From: DTNV01 sp964388435
GTDB lineage: Archaea; Micrarchaeota; Micrarchaeia; Norongarragalinales; UBA8480
NCBI GenBank assembly: GCA_964388435.1
Contig: CAYMAH010000064.1
Location: 1-46,249, forward strand
DNA: 46,249 nucleotides
Direction of reading: 5' to 3'
Shown: positions 21,427 to 30,082 of the stretch, one piece after another
Numbering within the stretch: position 1 is the first letter of the stretch
Layout of the letters: every line of letters starts with the position of its first letter
The notes under the pieces: model-generated
What the model was told of the DNA's origin: nothing
Databases searched by the model: none
Seen by the model: only the letters and a program-made list of their open reading frames with translations
Position numbers and translations under genes: made by a program

Positions 21427-23085
21427 ATGAACAAGGTAACTGCTGTTTTTATTATACTTTTTATTTTTTTGATAGTATCGCCTTTTGTTATTGGTTTTTT
21501 CAAGTTGCCTCCTGAAGCTTATTCCCTGCCTTTCTATGGGTTGAGTTCGCTTCTTAGAATGTCAATAGCTTTCGTTTTGAGTTTGGTGTTTGCTTTCTTT
21601 TATGGTTATTACGCTGCCACAAACAAGCTTGGAGAGAAGATTTTGATTCCGCTTTTGGATGTGTTGCAATCGGTTCCTGTCCTTGGATTTTTCCCGGCTG
21701 CAATAGCTTTTTTCATTTTATTTCTAAATGGAAGCTCGGTTGGAGTTGAACTTGCAGCGATTTTCTTGATTTTCACTTCAATGGCATGGAACATCGCGTT
21801 CGCGGTTTATGAGTCGATAAAAACAATACCCACGGAGTTATCAGAAGCGACTAGCCTTTTCGGTTTGAACAACTGGCAGAAATTTCTCAAGCTTTACCTT
21901 CCAGCTTCAATACCTAAAACCGTTTACAATGGAATATTATCATGGAGTGCGGGTTGGTATTTTTTAGTTGCTTGTGAGATTATATCTCTCGGTTCTAAAA
22001 CCTACTCGCTTCCCGGTATTGGAAGTTTTTTGGTAAACGTTGCGGCGAAGGGCGATTTCACTGGCTTGTTGTTAGGACTTGCTTTTCTTGTGCTGATGAT
22101 TTTTGCTTTCAATTTTTTGGTGTGGCAGCCGTTGAGCGTTTGGAGTGAAAAATTCAAGTACGAGGACGTTTCATACTCCGCCCAGGAGACTCTTTGGAGT
22201 TCTTTTTTTAAGAGCTTTCCTTTTCTTGTAACAATAAAAGGAAGAGCAATGCAAGCGCTTGAAATCGCTTATTCTTTTCTTTACAAGATTTCAAACCCGT
22301 TCAGGAAATTCTATTTCAAGCATGTTGAAAATGAAATACCCTTAATTAAGAAAGCGCTTTTCTATGTTCTTATCTTGATTTTCGCATATTTTTTAATTGA
22401 ATTGATTTTGTTTTTTTCAGGTGTTTTCTCCTCAACCCTTCCGGCAGGCTCTGCTTTGATTCCTGAAAGCTTGTTGTTTTCTTTTGCCAGGCTTGTCCTG
22501 TCATTCATTTTAACCTGTTTTATAACAATACCTTTGGGAATTTACGTTGGATTGAAAGGATCCAAAAAATTGTTGTATTTTTTAGAGGCTTTGTCTGCAA
22601 TTCCGGCTACGGCTTTGTTTCCTGTAATGATAATAGTAGTTTCCGCTTTTGCGGGTTTTGAGTTTTCTGTTATTCTTTTGATTCTTACTGGGATGATGTG
22701 GTATGTTTTTTTCAACGTTGTTGCAGGCGTGTCTTCAATACCGCAGGAGTTCAAGGACGTCCGGAAAATATTCGGACTTGACTTGAAATCTTATTTGACT
22801 AAAATAGTAATTCCACAAATGATTCCCTCATTCATAACCGGAAGCATAACCGCTTTCGGAGGTGGGTGGAATGCTCTCATAGTGGCTGAGTACATAAACT
22901 TCGGCGGAAAGATTTTGAAAGTGAATGGGATTGGAAGTCTTATAGATGTTTCAGTATATACTTCAAGCAATGTCAAACTCCTGGCTTTAAGCCTGCTTGC
23001 CATGACATTATTTATAATATTGATGAACTTGCTTGTATGGAAAAAACTTTATAAATGGGCTTTCAAACATTATTCAATAAATTAA
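21427..23085 (+). CDS. ABC transporter permease, two fused NitT/TauT-type domains
   Basis: 552 residues consisting of two BPD-type permease halves (about 1-250 and 290-552), each with about six helices. Each half has a cytoplasmic EAA loop: SEATSLFGLNNWQKFLKLYL with PASIP, and KDVRKIFGLDLKSYLTKIVI with PQMIP. The halves resemble SsuC/TauC permeases; fusion of two is known in archaea. It is followed 29 bp later by the ATPase. No substrate-binding protein gene lies in the operon, so the substrate stays open. Either that protein is elsewhere or the exporter/importer uses another subunit. Confidence 0.9.
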   Translation: MNKVTAVFIILFIFLIVSPFVIGFFKLPPEAYSLPFYGLSSLLRMSIAFVLSLVFAFFYGYYAATNKLGEKILIPLLDVLQSVPVLGFFPAAIAFFILFLNGSSVGVELAAIFLIFTSMAWNIAFAVYESIKTIPTELSEATSLFGLNNWQKFLKLYLPASIPKTVYNGILSWSAGWYFLVACEIISLGSKTYSLPGIGSFLVNVAAKGDFTGLLLGLAFLVLMIFAFNFLVWQPLSVWSEKFKYEDVSYSAQETLWSSFFKSFPFLVTIKGRAMQALEIAYSFLYKISNPFRKFYFKHVENEIPLIKKALFYVLILIFAYFLIELILFFSGVFSSTLPAGSALIPESLLFSFARLVLSFILTCFITIPLGIYVGLKGSKKLLYFLEALSAIPATALFPVMIIVVSAFAGFEFSVILLILTGMMWYVFFNVVAGVSSIPQEFKDVRKIFGLDLKSYLTKIVIPQMIPSFITGSITAFGGGWNALIVAEYINFGGKILKVNGIGSLIDVSVYTSSNVKLLALSLLAMTLFIILMNLLVWKKLYKWAFKHYSIN

Positions 23086-23114
23086 TGATTAAATAAAATT
23101 AAAATGATGAAAAA

Positions 23115-23864
23115 ATGAGTTTGCTTGAAGTGAGAAGTGTTTCAAAAATAGTGAAAAGCGGAGATCGGAAAATAACCATTTTCGAAAACCTCTGCTTTGA
23201 AATTGAAAGGGAAGAGTTTGTCGTTCTCATAGGCCCTTCAGGATGCGGCAAAAGCACTTTGTTGAGGATGATTACTGGATTGGAAAAGCCCGATTCTGGA
23301 GGAGTTTACTTTCAGGGAAAGCAGGTTATAAATCCTAACAAAAGCATCTCTCTAGTCTTTCAGTCGTTTGCTCTCCTCCCATGGTTGAATGTGTTTGAAA
23401 ACATAAGCCTGGGCCTTGAAGCTGCGAGGCTTCCAAAACAGTTTATAAAAGACAAGGTTGAAAAGTATATAGATAAAGTTGGTTTAGGAGGGTATGAAAA
23501 CGCCTATCCTAAAGAGTTAAGCGGTGGGATGAAGCAAAGAGTGGGTTTTGTAAGAGCTTTGGTGATGGACCCTGAACTGCTTTGCATGGACGAGCCTTTC
23601 TCGAACGTCGACCCTCTGACCGCCGCCAACCTGAGAGATGAACTTTTATTACTTTGGAGCGATAAAAACTTTCCCTTGAACTCTATAATACTAGTCACAC
23701 ACAATATGGAAGAAGCGGTTTATATGGCTGACCGGGTGATAGTTTTCAAAGGCCGGCCAACGAGAATAGTTGAAACTGTTAAAGTGGATCTTCCAAGGCC
23801 TAGAGATACTAAAAGCAAGGAGTTTAATGACTACACTGAAAAGCTCTATGGCCTGCTAACGTGA
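23115..23864 (+). CDS. ABC transporter ATP-binding protein, NitT/TauT type
   Basis: 249 residues with all nucleotide-binding motifs: Walker A GPSGCGKST (about residue 42), Q-loop VFQSFALLPWLNV, signature LSGGMKQRVGFVRAL (about residue 136), Walker B LLCMDEPFSNVD and the switch His in VTHNMEEAVYMADRV. It energises the fused permease encoded upstream. A related regulatory domain is encoded as a separate gene 53 bp downstream. Confidence 0.93.
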   Translation: MSLLEVRSVSKIVKSGDRKITIFENLCFEIEREEFVVLIGPSGCGKSTLLRMITGLEKPDSGGVYFQGKQVINPNKSISLVFQSFALLPWLNVFENISLGLEAARLPKQFIKDKVEKYIDKVGLGGYENAYPKELSGGMKQRVGFVRALVMDPELLCMDEPFSNVDPLTAANLRDELLLLWSDKNFPLNSIILVTHNMEEAVYMADRVIVFKGRPTRIVETVKVDLPRPRDTKSKEFNDYTEKLYGLLT

Positions 23865-23917
23865 AAAAATTTAATAAAAAAACATTTAAAAAGATGAAAA
23901 TACAATAAAAAAATAAG

Positions 23918-24397
23918 ATGGAATTGAATTTGGCGGAATTACCTGAAACAGGCATTTCAAAAATAATAGGTTTGCTTGAGCTTGTGCATGACAACAACGA
24001 CAAGATTGACGTGGACGATCTGGCTGAAAATTTAAGACTGGATGTTGATGATCTGCTGCCTGTTGTTAAAGGAGGGGAAATGCTTGGGCTTTTAAAAGTG
24101 GAGAAAAGCACTGTTTTTCTGACTGGAGAGGGTTTGAAGTTGATATTAATGAAAATACCTGAAAGAAAGAAGGAGATAAGAAAAATAATGCTGAAACTGG
24201 ATTTTTTCAAAAACTTTGTACTGGAAATAACCACAAAGAAGAAGCTAAATAAAAAAGACGTTCTGAAATTCATTAAAAAAGAAATGAGTGTTAAAGAAGA
24301 GGAAAAATTCATTAAAACCATAATTGAGTGGGGAAGATACGCTGAATTGTTCAACTACACGGACGATGATGGAATATTCAACATGGTGCGGGAGTAA
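23918..24397 (+). CDS. AAA-associated domain protein of an ABC transporter
   Basis: 159 residues resembling the C-terminal 'AAA-associated' domain found fused to, or next to, NitT/TauT-type ATPases. It opens ELPETGISKIIGLLELVHDN, with a winged-helix-like DVDDLAENLRLDVDDLLPVV and a stretch typical of the family (GLKVEKSTVFLTGEGLK). Such domains probably regulate the ATPase. It is translated as a free protein here. The next gene starts 6 bp later. Confidence 0.8.
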   Translation: MELNLAELPETGISKIIGLLELVHDNNDKIDVDDLAENLRLDVDDLLPVVKGGEMLGLLKVEKSTVFLTGEGLKLILMKIPERKKEIRKIMLKLDFFKNFVLEITTKKKLNKKDVLKFIKKEMSVKEEEKFIKTIIEWGRYAELFNYTDDDGIFNMVRE

Positions 24398-24403
24398 AGT
24401 AAA

Positions 24404-25321
24404 ATGAATCTGAAGAAATTCGCATTGCAATGCAATGACGTTCTAAAGCCTTTCAGCCATACTGACACTCTTCTGTTCTATGGAATAATAAGCCAAAGCC
24501 TCAAGAATTATCTTGCAGGAAAGGAAATAGCTGCAAAAAATTGGATTCCACACGGAAACATTCCTTTTTTAATAAAAAGAGGGTCGAAAGAAAAGCCGCT
24601 GCGTGTTGAAGAATTCAAAGAGGTAACAGTAGACTTTCTGAAAATAAGAAGCGATAAAGAGCACTTGGATGAAGCAAAGGGGGAGATAAACAAAACCCAG
24701 GAAAAGCTATGGAATTATTTTCTCCCTAGAAAACTGTCTGATTTTTTCTACGCTACAAACTCTGAAAAGCCTGGCGAGAATTTGGACAGGATTTTCTTCG
24801 ATATCGATAAGGGAGATAAAAGCACTTCAGAACAATGTCGGCAGGTAGTGAAAAATCTTGTTGAAGTTATTGACGAGGATGAAAGTTTTGAAGAAATAAG
24901 GAAAAAAATAAAATCCAGGCTGGTAAGCTGGACTGGAAACTCTTTTCATTTAATGTTTTTTCTTAAAAAGCCTGAGAAAAACGATTTCTACGTTGAAAAT
25001 TTTCAATTCTCTAAAAACGATCCCTTGAAAAGCTTCACAGGGAGGTGGGTTGAAACCCTTAAAAAACAGGGTTTGAAAGTGACTGGCGGGCACGAGAAAA
25101 CAGATTTTATTATAATAGACCCCTCTCAAACGCCTTCAGGAAAGCTTTGCAGGGTTCCGCTTGGCTCCTTGCACATGAAGGACGCTTTAACTGTTGACGG
25201 GGTTTCAATACCGCTTGAAAATAAAATGCTTGAAGAGAAGAATCTTGTCGATCATCTTAAAACTTACACTCCAATGAAAGTGGTGGAAGAGCTTGATGAA
25301 CTTTCAAAGAGGCTGCCCTGA
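24404..25321 (+). CDS. priS: PriS-like DNA primase small subunit (AEP superfamily)
   Basis: 305 residues. NLDRIFFDIDKGDK (about residue 125) has the catalytic D-x-D of archaeo-eukaryotic primases. VSWTGNSFHLMFF matches the S-G-x-x-x-H motif, and CRVPLGSLHMKDAL matches the R-x-P-x-SLH-x-K motif near the end of the family's core. The catalytic aspartates and the nucleotide-binding His are therefore present. At 305 residues it is shorter than most PriS (about 350-400). It could be the replicative subunit or a LigD-POL-like relative; no PriL is nearby. Its place at the end of an ABC transporter operon, 6 bp after the preceding gene, is unusual. Confidence 0.8.
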   Translation: MNLKKFALQCNDVLKPFSHTDTLLFYGIISQSLKNYLAGKEIAAKNWIPHGNIPFLIKRGSKEKPLRVEEFKEVTVDFLKIRSDKEHLDEAKGEINKTQEKLWNYFLPRKLSDFFYATNSEKPGENLDRIFFDIDKGDKSTSEQCRQVVKNLVEVIDEDESFEEIRKKIKSRLVSWTGNSFHLMFFLKKPEKNDFYVENFQFSKNDPLKSFTGRWVETLKKQGLKVTGGHEKTDFIIIDPSQTPSGKLCRVPLGSLHMKDALTVDGVSIPLENKMLEEKNLVDHLKTYTPMKVVEELDELSKRLP

Positions 25322-25510
25322 CAAAACAGCTCGACTTGCCGCTTCACCAAAACATCCGAAGCGTTTTGAATTCACGCAATAGAATCGAAAAAAAACGAAG
25401 CACCGCAATCCTAAAATGCCAACGAGAAAGCCGCAAATACCGGTAAACGCGGCTTAATTTACCCCTTACAAAGAAAAAAAATAAAAAGTAAAGGGTAAGC
25501 ATGTTGATTT
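25322..25510. other. intergenic region with hairpins, possible ncRNA or terminator
   Basis: No coding frame is supported. GCCGC near 25429 pairs with GCGGC near 25448, and around 25460-25497 TTACCCCTTAC faces GTAAAGGGTAA across an A-rich loop, forming a convergent-terminator-like structure between the plus-strand primase gene and minus-strand serS. The first 130 bp are richer in GC than other intergenic DNA here, which often marks structured RNA in AT-rich archaea. Confidence 0.3.
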
Positions 25511-26782
25511 TCAGATGAAATCCTTCCCAATATACCTCTTCAAAACTTCGGGAACCCCTATCCTCCCATCTTCAGTCTGGTAATTTTCGATAATTGCAAC
25601 CAAAGCTCTTTGAGTGGCGATAGCGGTTGAGTTAAGCGTGTGCGGGTATCTTTTCTCCCCGTTCTTGTCCACGTACTTGATGTTCGACCTGACGGTTTGG
25701 TAACTGGTGCAGTTGCTGCACGAGACCACTTCCCTGTAGGCGTTTTGAACGGGCATCCACGCTTCAATGTCATACTTTTTGCTTGCGACTATTCCGATAT
25801 CTCCGGTGCATATGTTTACGACTCTGTACGGGATTTTCAGCTCTTGAAAAACCTCTTCCGCGTTCTTGAGCATTTCCTCGTGGAATTGTTTCGACTGTTC
25901 AGGAGTGCAGTACACGAACTGTTCTATTTTGTTGAACTGGTGGTCCCTGAAAATTCCTTTCGTGTCTTTTCCGTGCGCTCCAGCCTCTTTTCTGAAGCAG
26001 GGGCTGAAACCGGCGAACTTCAAGGGAAGCTCCTCTTCTTTTAGAACCATGTTTGCCATCATTGCAACAAGAGGGTGTTCTGACGTTGAAATCAGATACA
26101 AATCTTCATTTTCTATTTTGTAAATCACGTCCTCAAACTCTTTCAGGTCAAGAGCTCCTTCCAGGTATTTTCTGTGAAGCATGAACGGCGGTTCGATTGG
26201 AGCGTAGCCCTTTTTTGACATTTTTTCAAGAACGTGGTGCATTAAAACTATGTCGAGAAGCGCCAAATCCCCTTTCAAGTAATAGAATCTCGCCCCGCTT
26301 ACCTCGGCGGCTTTTTCAATATATGCGAGTCTTCCCTCGATCAAGTCGACATGGCTTTTCGGCTTGAATTTGAAGCTTGTCTTTTCCCCCCATGTTTTGA
26401 TTGTGGCGTTGTCCTCGTCGCTTTTTCCGTACGGCACGGTCTCGTCCAGAATGTTCGGGAATCTCATAAGATAATATTTTATCTTCTCTTCAATCTCCTG
26501 GTTTTCTTTCTCCATCCTTTCTATTTCGAGCGGTATCTTCTTTGCTTTTTCGAGCTCTTTTCTGATTTCATCCTCTTTTCCCTTCTGTTTCAACTCTCTT
26601 ATTCTCATTGTCGCGGCGTTTCTTTCGTGCCTAAGCTTTTCGATTTCAACCTCGTTTTTTCTCTGCGTCTCGTCTTTTTCGAGCAGGTCTTTGAGCCATT
26701 CTATTTTTTCAGCGTCTCTTCTCTGCTCCAAACTCTTCCTGACAATTTCGGGATTCTTTCTTATAAGTTTCAGTTCAAGCAT
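25511..26782 (-). CDS. serS: seryl-tRNA synthetase
   Basis: 423 residues. A coiled-coil tRNA-binding arm fills residues about 30-110 (EKIEWLKDLLEKDETQRKN onward), followed by the class II catalytic core. Motif 2 is FRKEAGAHGKDTKGIFRDHQ, and near motif 3 are EVVSCSNCTSYQTVRSNIKY and the end LNSTAIATQRALVAIIENYQ, which are typical of the common SerRS type rather than the rare methanogen type. It charges tRNA-Ser with serine. Full length. It stands alone on the minus strand, converging with the primase gene. Confidence 0.96.
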   Translation of the reverse strand: MLELKLIRKNPEIVRKSLEQRRDAEKIEWLKDLLEKDETQRKNEVEIEKLRHERNAATMRIRELKQKGKEDEIRKELEKAKKIPLEIERMEKENQEIEEKIKYYLMRFPNILDETVPYGKSDEDNATIKTWGEKTSFKFKPKSHVDLIEGRLAYIEKAAEVSGARFYYLKGDLALLDIVLMHHVLEKMSKKGYAPIEPPFMLHRKYLEGALDLKEFEDVIYKIENEDLYLISTSEHPLVAMMANMVLKEEELPLKFAGFSPCFRKEAGAHGKDTKGIFRDHQFNKIEQFVYCTPEQSKQFHEEMLKNAEEVFQELKIPYRVVNICTGDIGIVASKKYDIEAWMPVQNAYREVVSCSNCTSYQTVRSNIKYVDKNGEKRYPHTLNSTAIATQRALVAIIENYQTEDGRIGVPEVLKRYIGKDFI

Positions 26783-26834
26783 TTTGCAAACACGCTGTGC
26801 GATTTATTCGTTTTTATTTTTGGTTGTTAAACTT

Positions 26835-27776
26835 TTAAATGTTTTTAATAGCGAGAATTTCATTCAGTTCAGTCCTGCCCTTCAAATCTTCAACCGCAAC
26901 CGCCTCAAAACCCCTTTTGTTCAGTTCAGCTGCAAACTCGTTTGAAAAACCATGAGAGCAGAACACTTTTTTGGGATTTGAAGTTTCCACGTATTCAACC
27001 AGCTCGTTAAAGTCGGCGTGATCGCTTAAAACGAACCTCTTACTCCAACCGCTTGGAGCGGCGTAGTCTATTTTTTTGTTGCTTTTAATTTGGGTGAGCT
27101 CTTTTCTTACTTTAAAGGGGGATAGGATTGAAACAAAGCTTGTTTTCAATTCTTCTTCAGCCTCTTCAGAGTTTATGTCAATAAACTTCAAGTTAAATCC
27201 ATAGTGATTGTAAACTTCTGAAATTTTAGCTATTTCAGCCCCAACAAGCGGGGTTATCCCTTCAGCATTCATTAAATGAATAAGTTCCTGAGCCTTTCCA
27301 AGATTATACCCTCCCAGAATTGTTATAATGTTTGATTTTTGGTTTTGCCTAACCCATTTTGTTATGTTGTCGTGGACCTCGCTCCTTTCAGGGAAAATAT
27401 ATTCTGGTTTTCCATAAGTGGTTTCTATAAGCAAATAATCACTCTGCCTTACTTCGGCTTTGCCTGTTATTGAATCAGAAAGTTTGAAATCCCCAGTGTA
27501 AGTGAAAACGCTTCCATCTTCCTCCACTCTTAATTGTCTTGAACCCAAAACATGGCCAGCGTTTAAAAGCTCTGCCTTTAAGTCTTTTTCCATTTTCTGG
27601 GTTTCCACTCCCCTTGCTTTCATAAGGTCGATTGTCTCCTTGCTTGCAAGTGTTTTTCTTGATTTTTTTGTAATGTGATCAAAGTGAGCGTGTGATACGA
27701 ACACGTTTTCAGTTTTGGCGTCTAAACCTAACTCTAAGCCTTGAAACTCAAGAGCGTATGGTGGGTTAAAAAACAT
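26835..27776 (-). CDS. metallo-beta-lactamase-fold exonuclease-like protein (CPSF/YSH1-related)
   Basis: 313 residues. The metal site motif HAHFDHITKKS is at about residue 30, a second metal-binding region includes YTGDFKLSDS, and LLIETTYGKPEYIFPER follows, as in archaeal MBL RNA/DNA exonucleases. The C-terminal half has VLSDHADFNELVEYV (beta-CASP-like Asp/His motif) and VFCSHGFSNEF. The family acts in RNA 3'-end processing or DNA repair. Its C-terminal beta-CASP region is shorter than that of full CPSF-type proteins, so it is better described as a small exonuclease-like member. Stand-alone gene. Confidence 0.82.
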   Translation of the reverse strand: MFFNPPYALEFQGLELGLDAKTENVFVSHAHFDHITKKSRKTLASKETIDLMKARGVETQKMEKDLKAELLNAGHVLGSRQLRVEEDGSVFTYTGDFKLSDSITGKAEVRQSDYLLIETTYGKPEYIFPERSEVHDNITKWVRQNQKSNIITILGGYNLGKAQELIHLMNAEGITPLVGAEIAKISEVYNHYGFNLKFIDINSEEAEEELKTSFVSILSPFKVRKELTQIKSNKKIDYAAPSGWSKRFVLSDHADFNELVEYVETSNPKKVFCSHGFSNEFAAELNKRGFEAVAVEDLKGRTELNEILAIKNI

Positions 27777-28158
27777 CTCTTTGTTTGGTTCTCAGTCAAT
27801 GTTTTTAAAACATTCCATTTATTAGACTCTTTGGATTTTAGAATTTTTGATAACCGCTGTAACAAAAAAAAGCATAAAAACAACGTTGTTTAAAAAGTCT
27901 TAAAATAGCAAAAAGTGAAACCCCAAATTCATCCCAATAGACTTTTCATATTTATCACATTAGGTTATTTTAAAAAACCTATTCTTGGGTGGGAGGGGGG
28001 TTTATTCACTCGAATGGATGCTTTAATCCGAACCTTTGTGGTTTTACTTTTGACCTCATAATTGAGCATAAAACTGATTTAATCTTTTTTTCAGTTCAAT
28101 TTTTTAAACATTTCTCATAAAAACAAAAAAGCTTATTTATATATTAATAAATTAAATC
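27777..28158. other. intergenic region, G-rich run and TATA element of vapBC
   Basis: About 380 bp without a supported gene. It contains a G-run GGGTGGGAGGGGGG at 27987-28000, unusual in this AT-rich DNA, next to a TTTTAAAAAACC segment. The vapBC TATA element lies at 28132-28145. Nothing else was recognised. Confidence 0.35.
28132..28145 (+). promoter_or_regulatory. TATA element of vapBC-1
   Basis: CTTATTTATATATT ends 13 nt before ATG 28159, so the vapB transcript should be leaderless or nearly so. Such tight promoters are usual targets of VapB autorepression. Confidence 0.5.
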
Positions 28159-28383
28159 ATGAGCAGGTTAATATCAGTGTCTGAAGAGGTTTACGAAGAA
28201 CTGGAAAAGCTTAAAGACAAAAACAAGTCTTTTACAAAAGTGATTATGGAGCTGGTGAAAGAGAAAAAGGGGGACATAAGCGACCTTTTTGGAGTCATCA
28301 GCCTAAGTGATAGGGAAGCAAGCAAAATCAAGGAAGACATAAAGAAAGATAGAATTTATTTTTTTGACAGGAAAAGGAGGTAA
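28159..28383 (+). CDS. vapB: VapB-type antitoxin (DUF217)
   Basis: 74 residues. SRLISVSEEVYEELEKLKDK is the N-terminal DNA-binding strand and helices of the archaeal DUF217 antitoxin family, followed by SFTKVIMELVKEKK and a C-terminal toxin-binding tail (REASKIKEDIKKDRIYFF). It neutralises the VapC encoded 2 bp downstream and likely represses the operon. Confidence 0.82.
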   Translation: MSRLISVSEEVYEELEKLKDKNKSFTKVIMELVKEKKGDISDLFGVISLSDREASKIKEDIKKDRIYFFDRKRR

Positions 28384-28385
28384 GA

Positions 28386-28763
28386 ATGACTATTTTTGAC
28401 ACGAATATACTAATAGACTATCTAAGAGGTTCGGAAGAAGCTCGTAGAATAATACAAGAACATGCTGATGATAAAGGGCCTGCGATCACCGTGATAAGCG
28501 CTTACGAGTTAGTCAAAGGGTTGAGCAAAACGCAAGAAGATACTTTAAACAATCTTTTTAAAATAATAAAAATATACGATTTGAACTTTAATTCCATGAT
28601 TCAAGCGGGTGAGCTTTACCAAAAACTAAAAAAATCAGGAGAACTGCTGAGCGACGCGGACGTACTGATGGTAGGAATAAGTATAGAAAACAATAAGATT
28701 CTGGTAACGAAAGACAATGATTTTGAAGGACTAAAAAACGACAAAATCATAGTCGTTGAGTGA
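28386..28763 (+). CDS. vapC: VapC PIN-domain ribonuclease toxin
   Basis: 125 residues with the PIN acidic residues: MTIFDTNILIDYL (Asp5), VISAYELVKG (Glu), LSDADVLMVG (Asp) and VTKDNDFEGL (Asp). VapC toxins cleave tRNA or rRNA in the cytoplasm. The intact catalytic residues suggest an active toxin. A ribosome binding site (GGAGG) lies at the end of vapB. Confidence 0.9.
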   Translation: MTIFDTNILIDYLRGSEEARRIIQEHADDKGPAITVISAYELVKGLSKTQEDTLNNLFKIIKIYDLNFNSMIQAGELYQKLKKSGELLSDADVLMVGISIENNKILVTKDNDFEGLKNDKIIVVE

Positions 28764-28930
28764 TTTGATACATTTTGCGTTTTTATGAATTCGGTGTTTT
28801 AAAAATTAGTATTTACATATCAAAAACCTTGCAAATTTTAATATTATAATACTAAAATATGTTGGATTGTTTTTAACCTTTTTTAGAAGCAGTTTGTTAC
28901 TTTTAAAGCAAATTTTTTAAAATCGTAAGG

Positions 28931-28940
28931 TTTATATATT
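28931..28940 (+). promoter_or_regulatory. TATA element of the coiled-coil/membrane gene pair
   Basis: TTTATATATT about 46 nt before GTG 28986, with GGGTGATTT as a ribosome binding site in the short leader. Confidence 0.5.
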
Positions 28941-28985
28941 GGTTTACCACTAAATAGTTTAAACAATCATTGTGGGTGATTTATT

Positions 28986-29618
28986 GTGGAAAATATTGAA
29001 ATATCAATACCTATGAAAGAAGGAAGTACCGCTAAAGTTGAAAAAAGAGACAAGAGCGCTCTTGAGGAGCTTCTTGAAAGGCTTTTAAAGGAAAAGACAA
29101 GCGAGTTGGAGTACAGAGTGATAATGATGGAGAACAATGTTTTGCAGATGAGAAAGGATTTTTCTGAAATTAAGGCAAGGCAGGAAATCATTGACAAAGA
29201 ATCTGAAGAGCTTTTCAAGGAATCATTCAAAAAACTTGTTGAGTTCACCGACAAACTAACTACCATTTCAAGTGAAATGAACGCCATAGAAGGAAAAATA
29301 TCAACTGAAGATGAGAGAGTTTCGTTGCTTAAAGATCAGGAGAAGAGGTCTATAAAAGAATTGAAAAAAATGGAAAAGAAAGTAATAAAATACTTGAAAA
29401 AACACTTCGAAAGCAAAAAAGCAAGGGAAAAACTTATAAAATCAATAACTTTCAAAGCCGGGAGAAAACTGAGAAAGACCAAATTTCCGGGTTTAGCTAA
29501 GGCGGCTGAAAATAAAGTATTGAAAAACGTCAAGAGAAGAGTAAAGGTTATAGCAAAGAAAAAAGTAAGTCAGTCAATTAAACAGTCAATCAAAAAATCA
29601 AAAAAAGCTAAAAGGTGA
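28986..29618 (+). CDS. coiled-coil protein with a basic C-terminus
   Basis: 210 residues, not recognised. Starts with GTG 28986 after a GGGTGAT ribosome binding site. Residues about 25-135 are strongly heptad-like (ELLERLLKEKTSELEYRVIM and onward), and the last 60 are very Lys/Arg-rich (KNVKRRVKVIAKKKVSQSIK), suggesting nucleic acid or membrane-surface contact. The next gene begins 9 bp after its stop and encodes a single-pass membrane protein with a Ser/Gln-rich stalk and coiled coil. The pair may form a scaffold at the membrane. Confidence 0.65.
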   Translation: MENIEISIPMKEGSTAKVEKRDKSALEELLERLLKEKTSELEYRVIMMENNVLQMRKDFSEIKARQEIIDKESEELFKESFKKLVEFTDKLTTISSEMNAIEGKISTEDERVSLLKDQEKRSIKELKKMEKKVIKYLKKHFESKKAREKLIKSITFKAGRKLRKTKFPGLAKAAENKVLKNVKRRVKVIAKKKVSQSIKQSIKKSKKAKR

Positions 29619-29627
29619 ATAAAATCA

Positions 29628-30065
29628 GTGGTGGACATTCAAACAATTGCTATCATAATACTGATAGGGGTTATTGATATATTTGCTTTTTTTGAGTATT
29701 ATAAATATAAAATAAAGTTGGACGAGGTGAGGAAGAAGGCGTCTGTTCAAGCACAGGTGGTTTCAGCTCAACCGTCGCAATCCGTTCAATCCCCGGCTGA
29801 AAGAATAAAACAGTCAATTCAAACACCTCTTGTTGTTGTCAACAATGGCTCGTCTCAAAGCCAATCTCAGATTAAAACGCTTAATTCTGATGTTGAAAAG
29901 CTTAAAAATGATAACACTGTTCTTCAAAAAAAGTCTGACTTGGCGTCATCAAAAACTAAAAGCACTATTCAAACAAGTTTGAATGAAGTTGGTGGCAAAA
30001 TTGATGGTGTTTTGTTGCAAGTTCAAAACGTCAAGGGAAAAATGAATTCAACACAACCCTCATGA
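29628..30065 (+). CDS. single-pass membrane protein with coiled coil
   Basis: 145 residues with GTG start. A hydrophobic helix lies at residues about 5-25 (IAIIILIGVIDIFAFFEYYK), followed by a basic juxtamembrane segment, a Gln/Ser/Val-rich stalk, and a coiled-coil C-terminal half (IKTLNSDVEKLKNDNTVLQK). No family is recognised. It partners the upstream coiled-coil gene in an operon. Confidence 0.65.
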   Translation: MVDIQTIAIIILIGVIDIFAFFEYYKYKIKLDEVRKKASVQAQVVSAQPSQSVQSPAERIKQSIQTPLVVVNNGSSQSQSQIKTLNSDVEKLKNDNTVLQKKSDLASSKTKSTIQTSLNEVGGKIDGVLLQVQNVKGKMNSTQPS

Positions 30066-30082
30066 GATTTTTTTTTATTCTT

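Noticed and set aside
25640..26044. A 134-codon plus-strand frame inside serS
   Set aside because: It is antisense to conserved class II synthetase motifs.
27987..28000. G-quadruplex in the run GGGTGGGAGGGGGG
   Set aside because: Four separated GGG tracts cannot be formed without splitting the last G6 with no loop; a two-layer structure is possible but unsupported.
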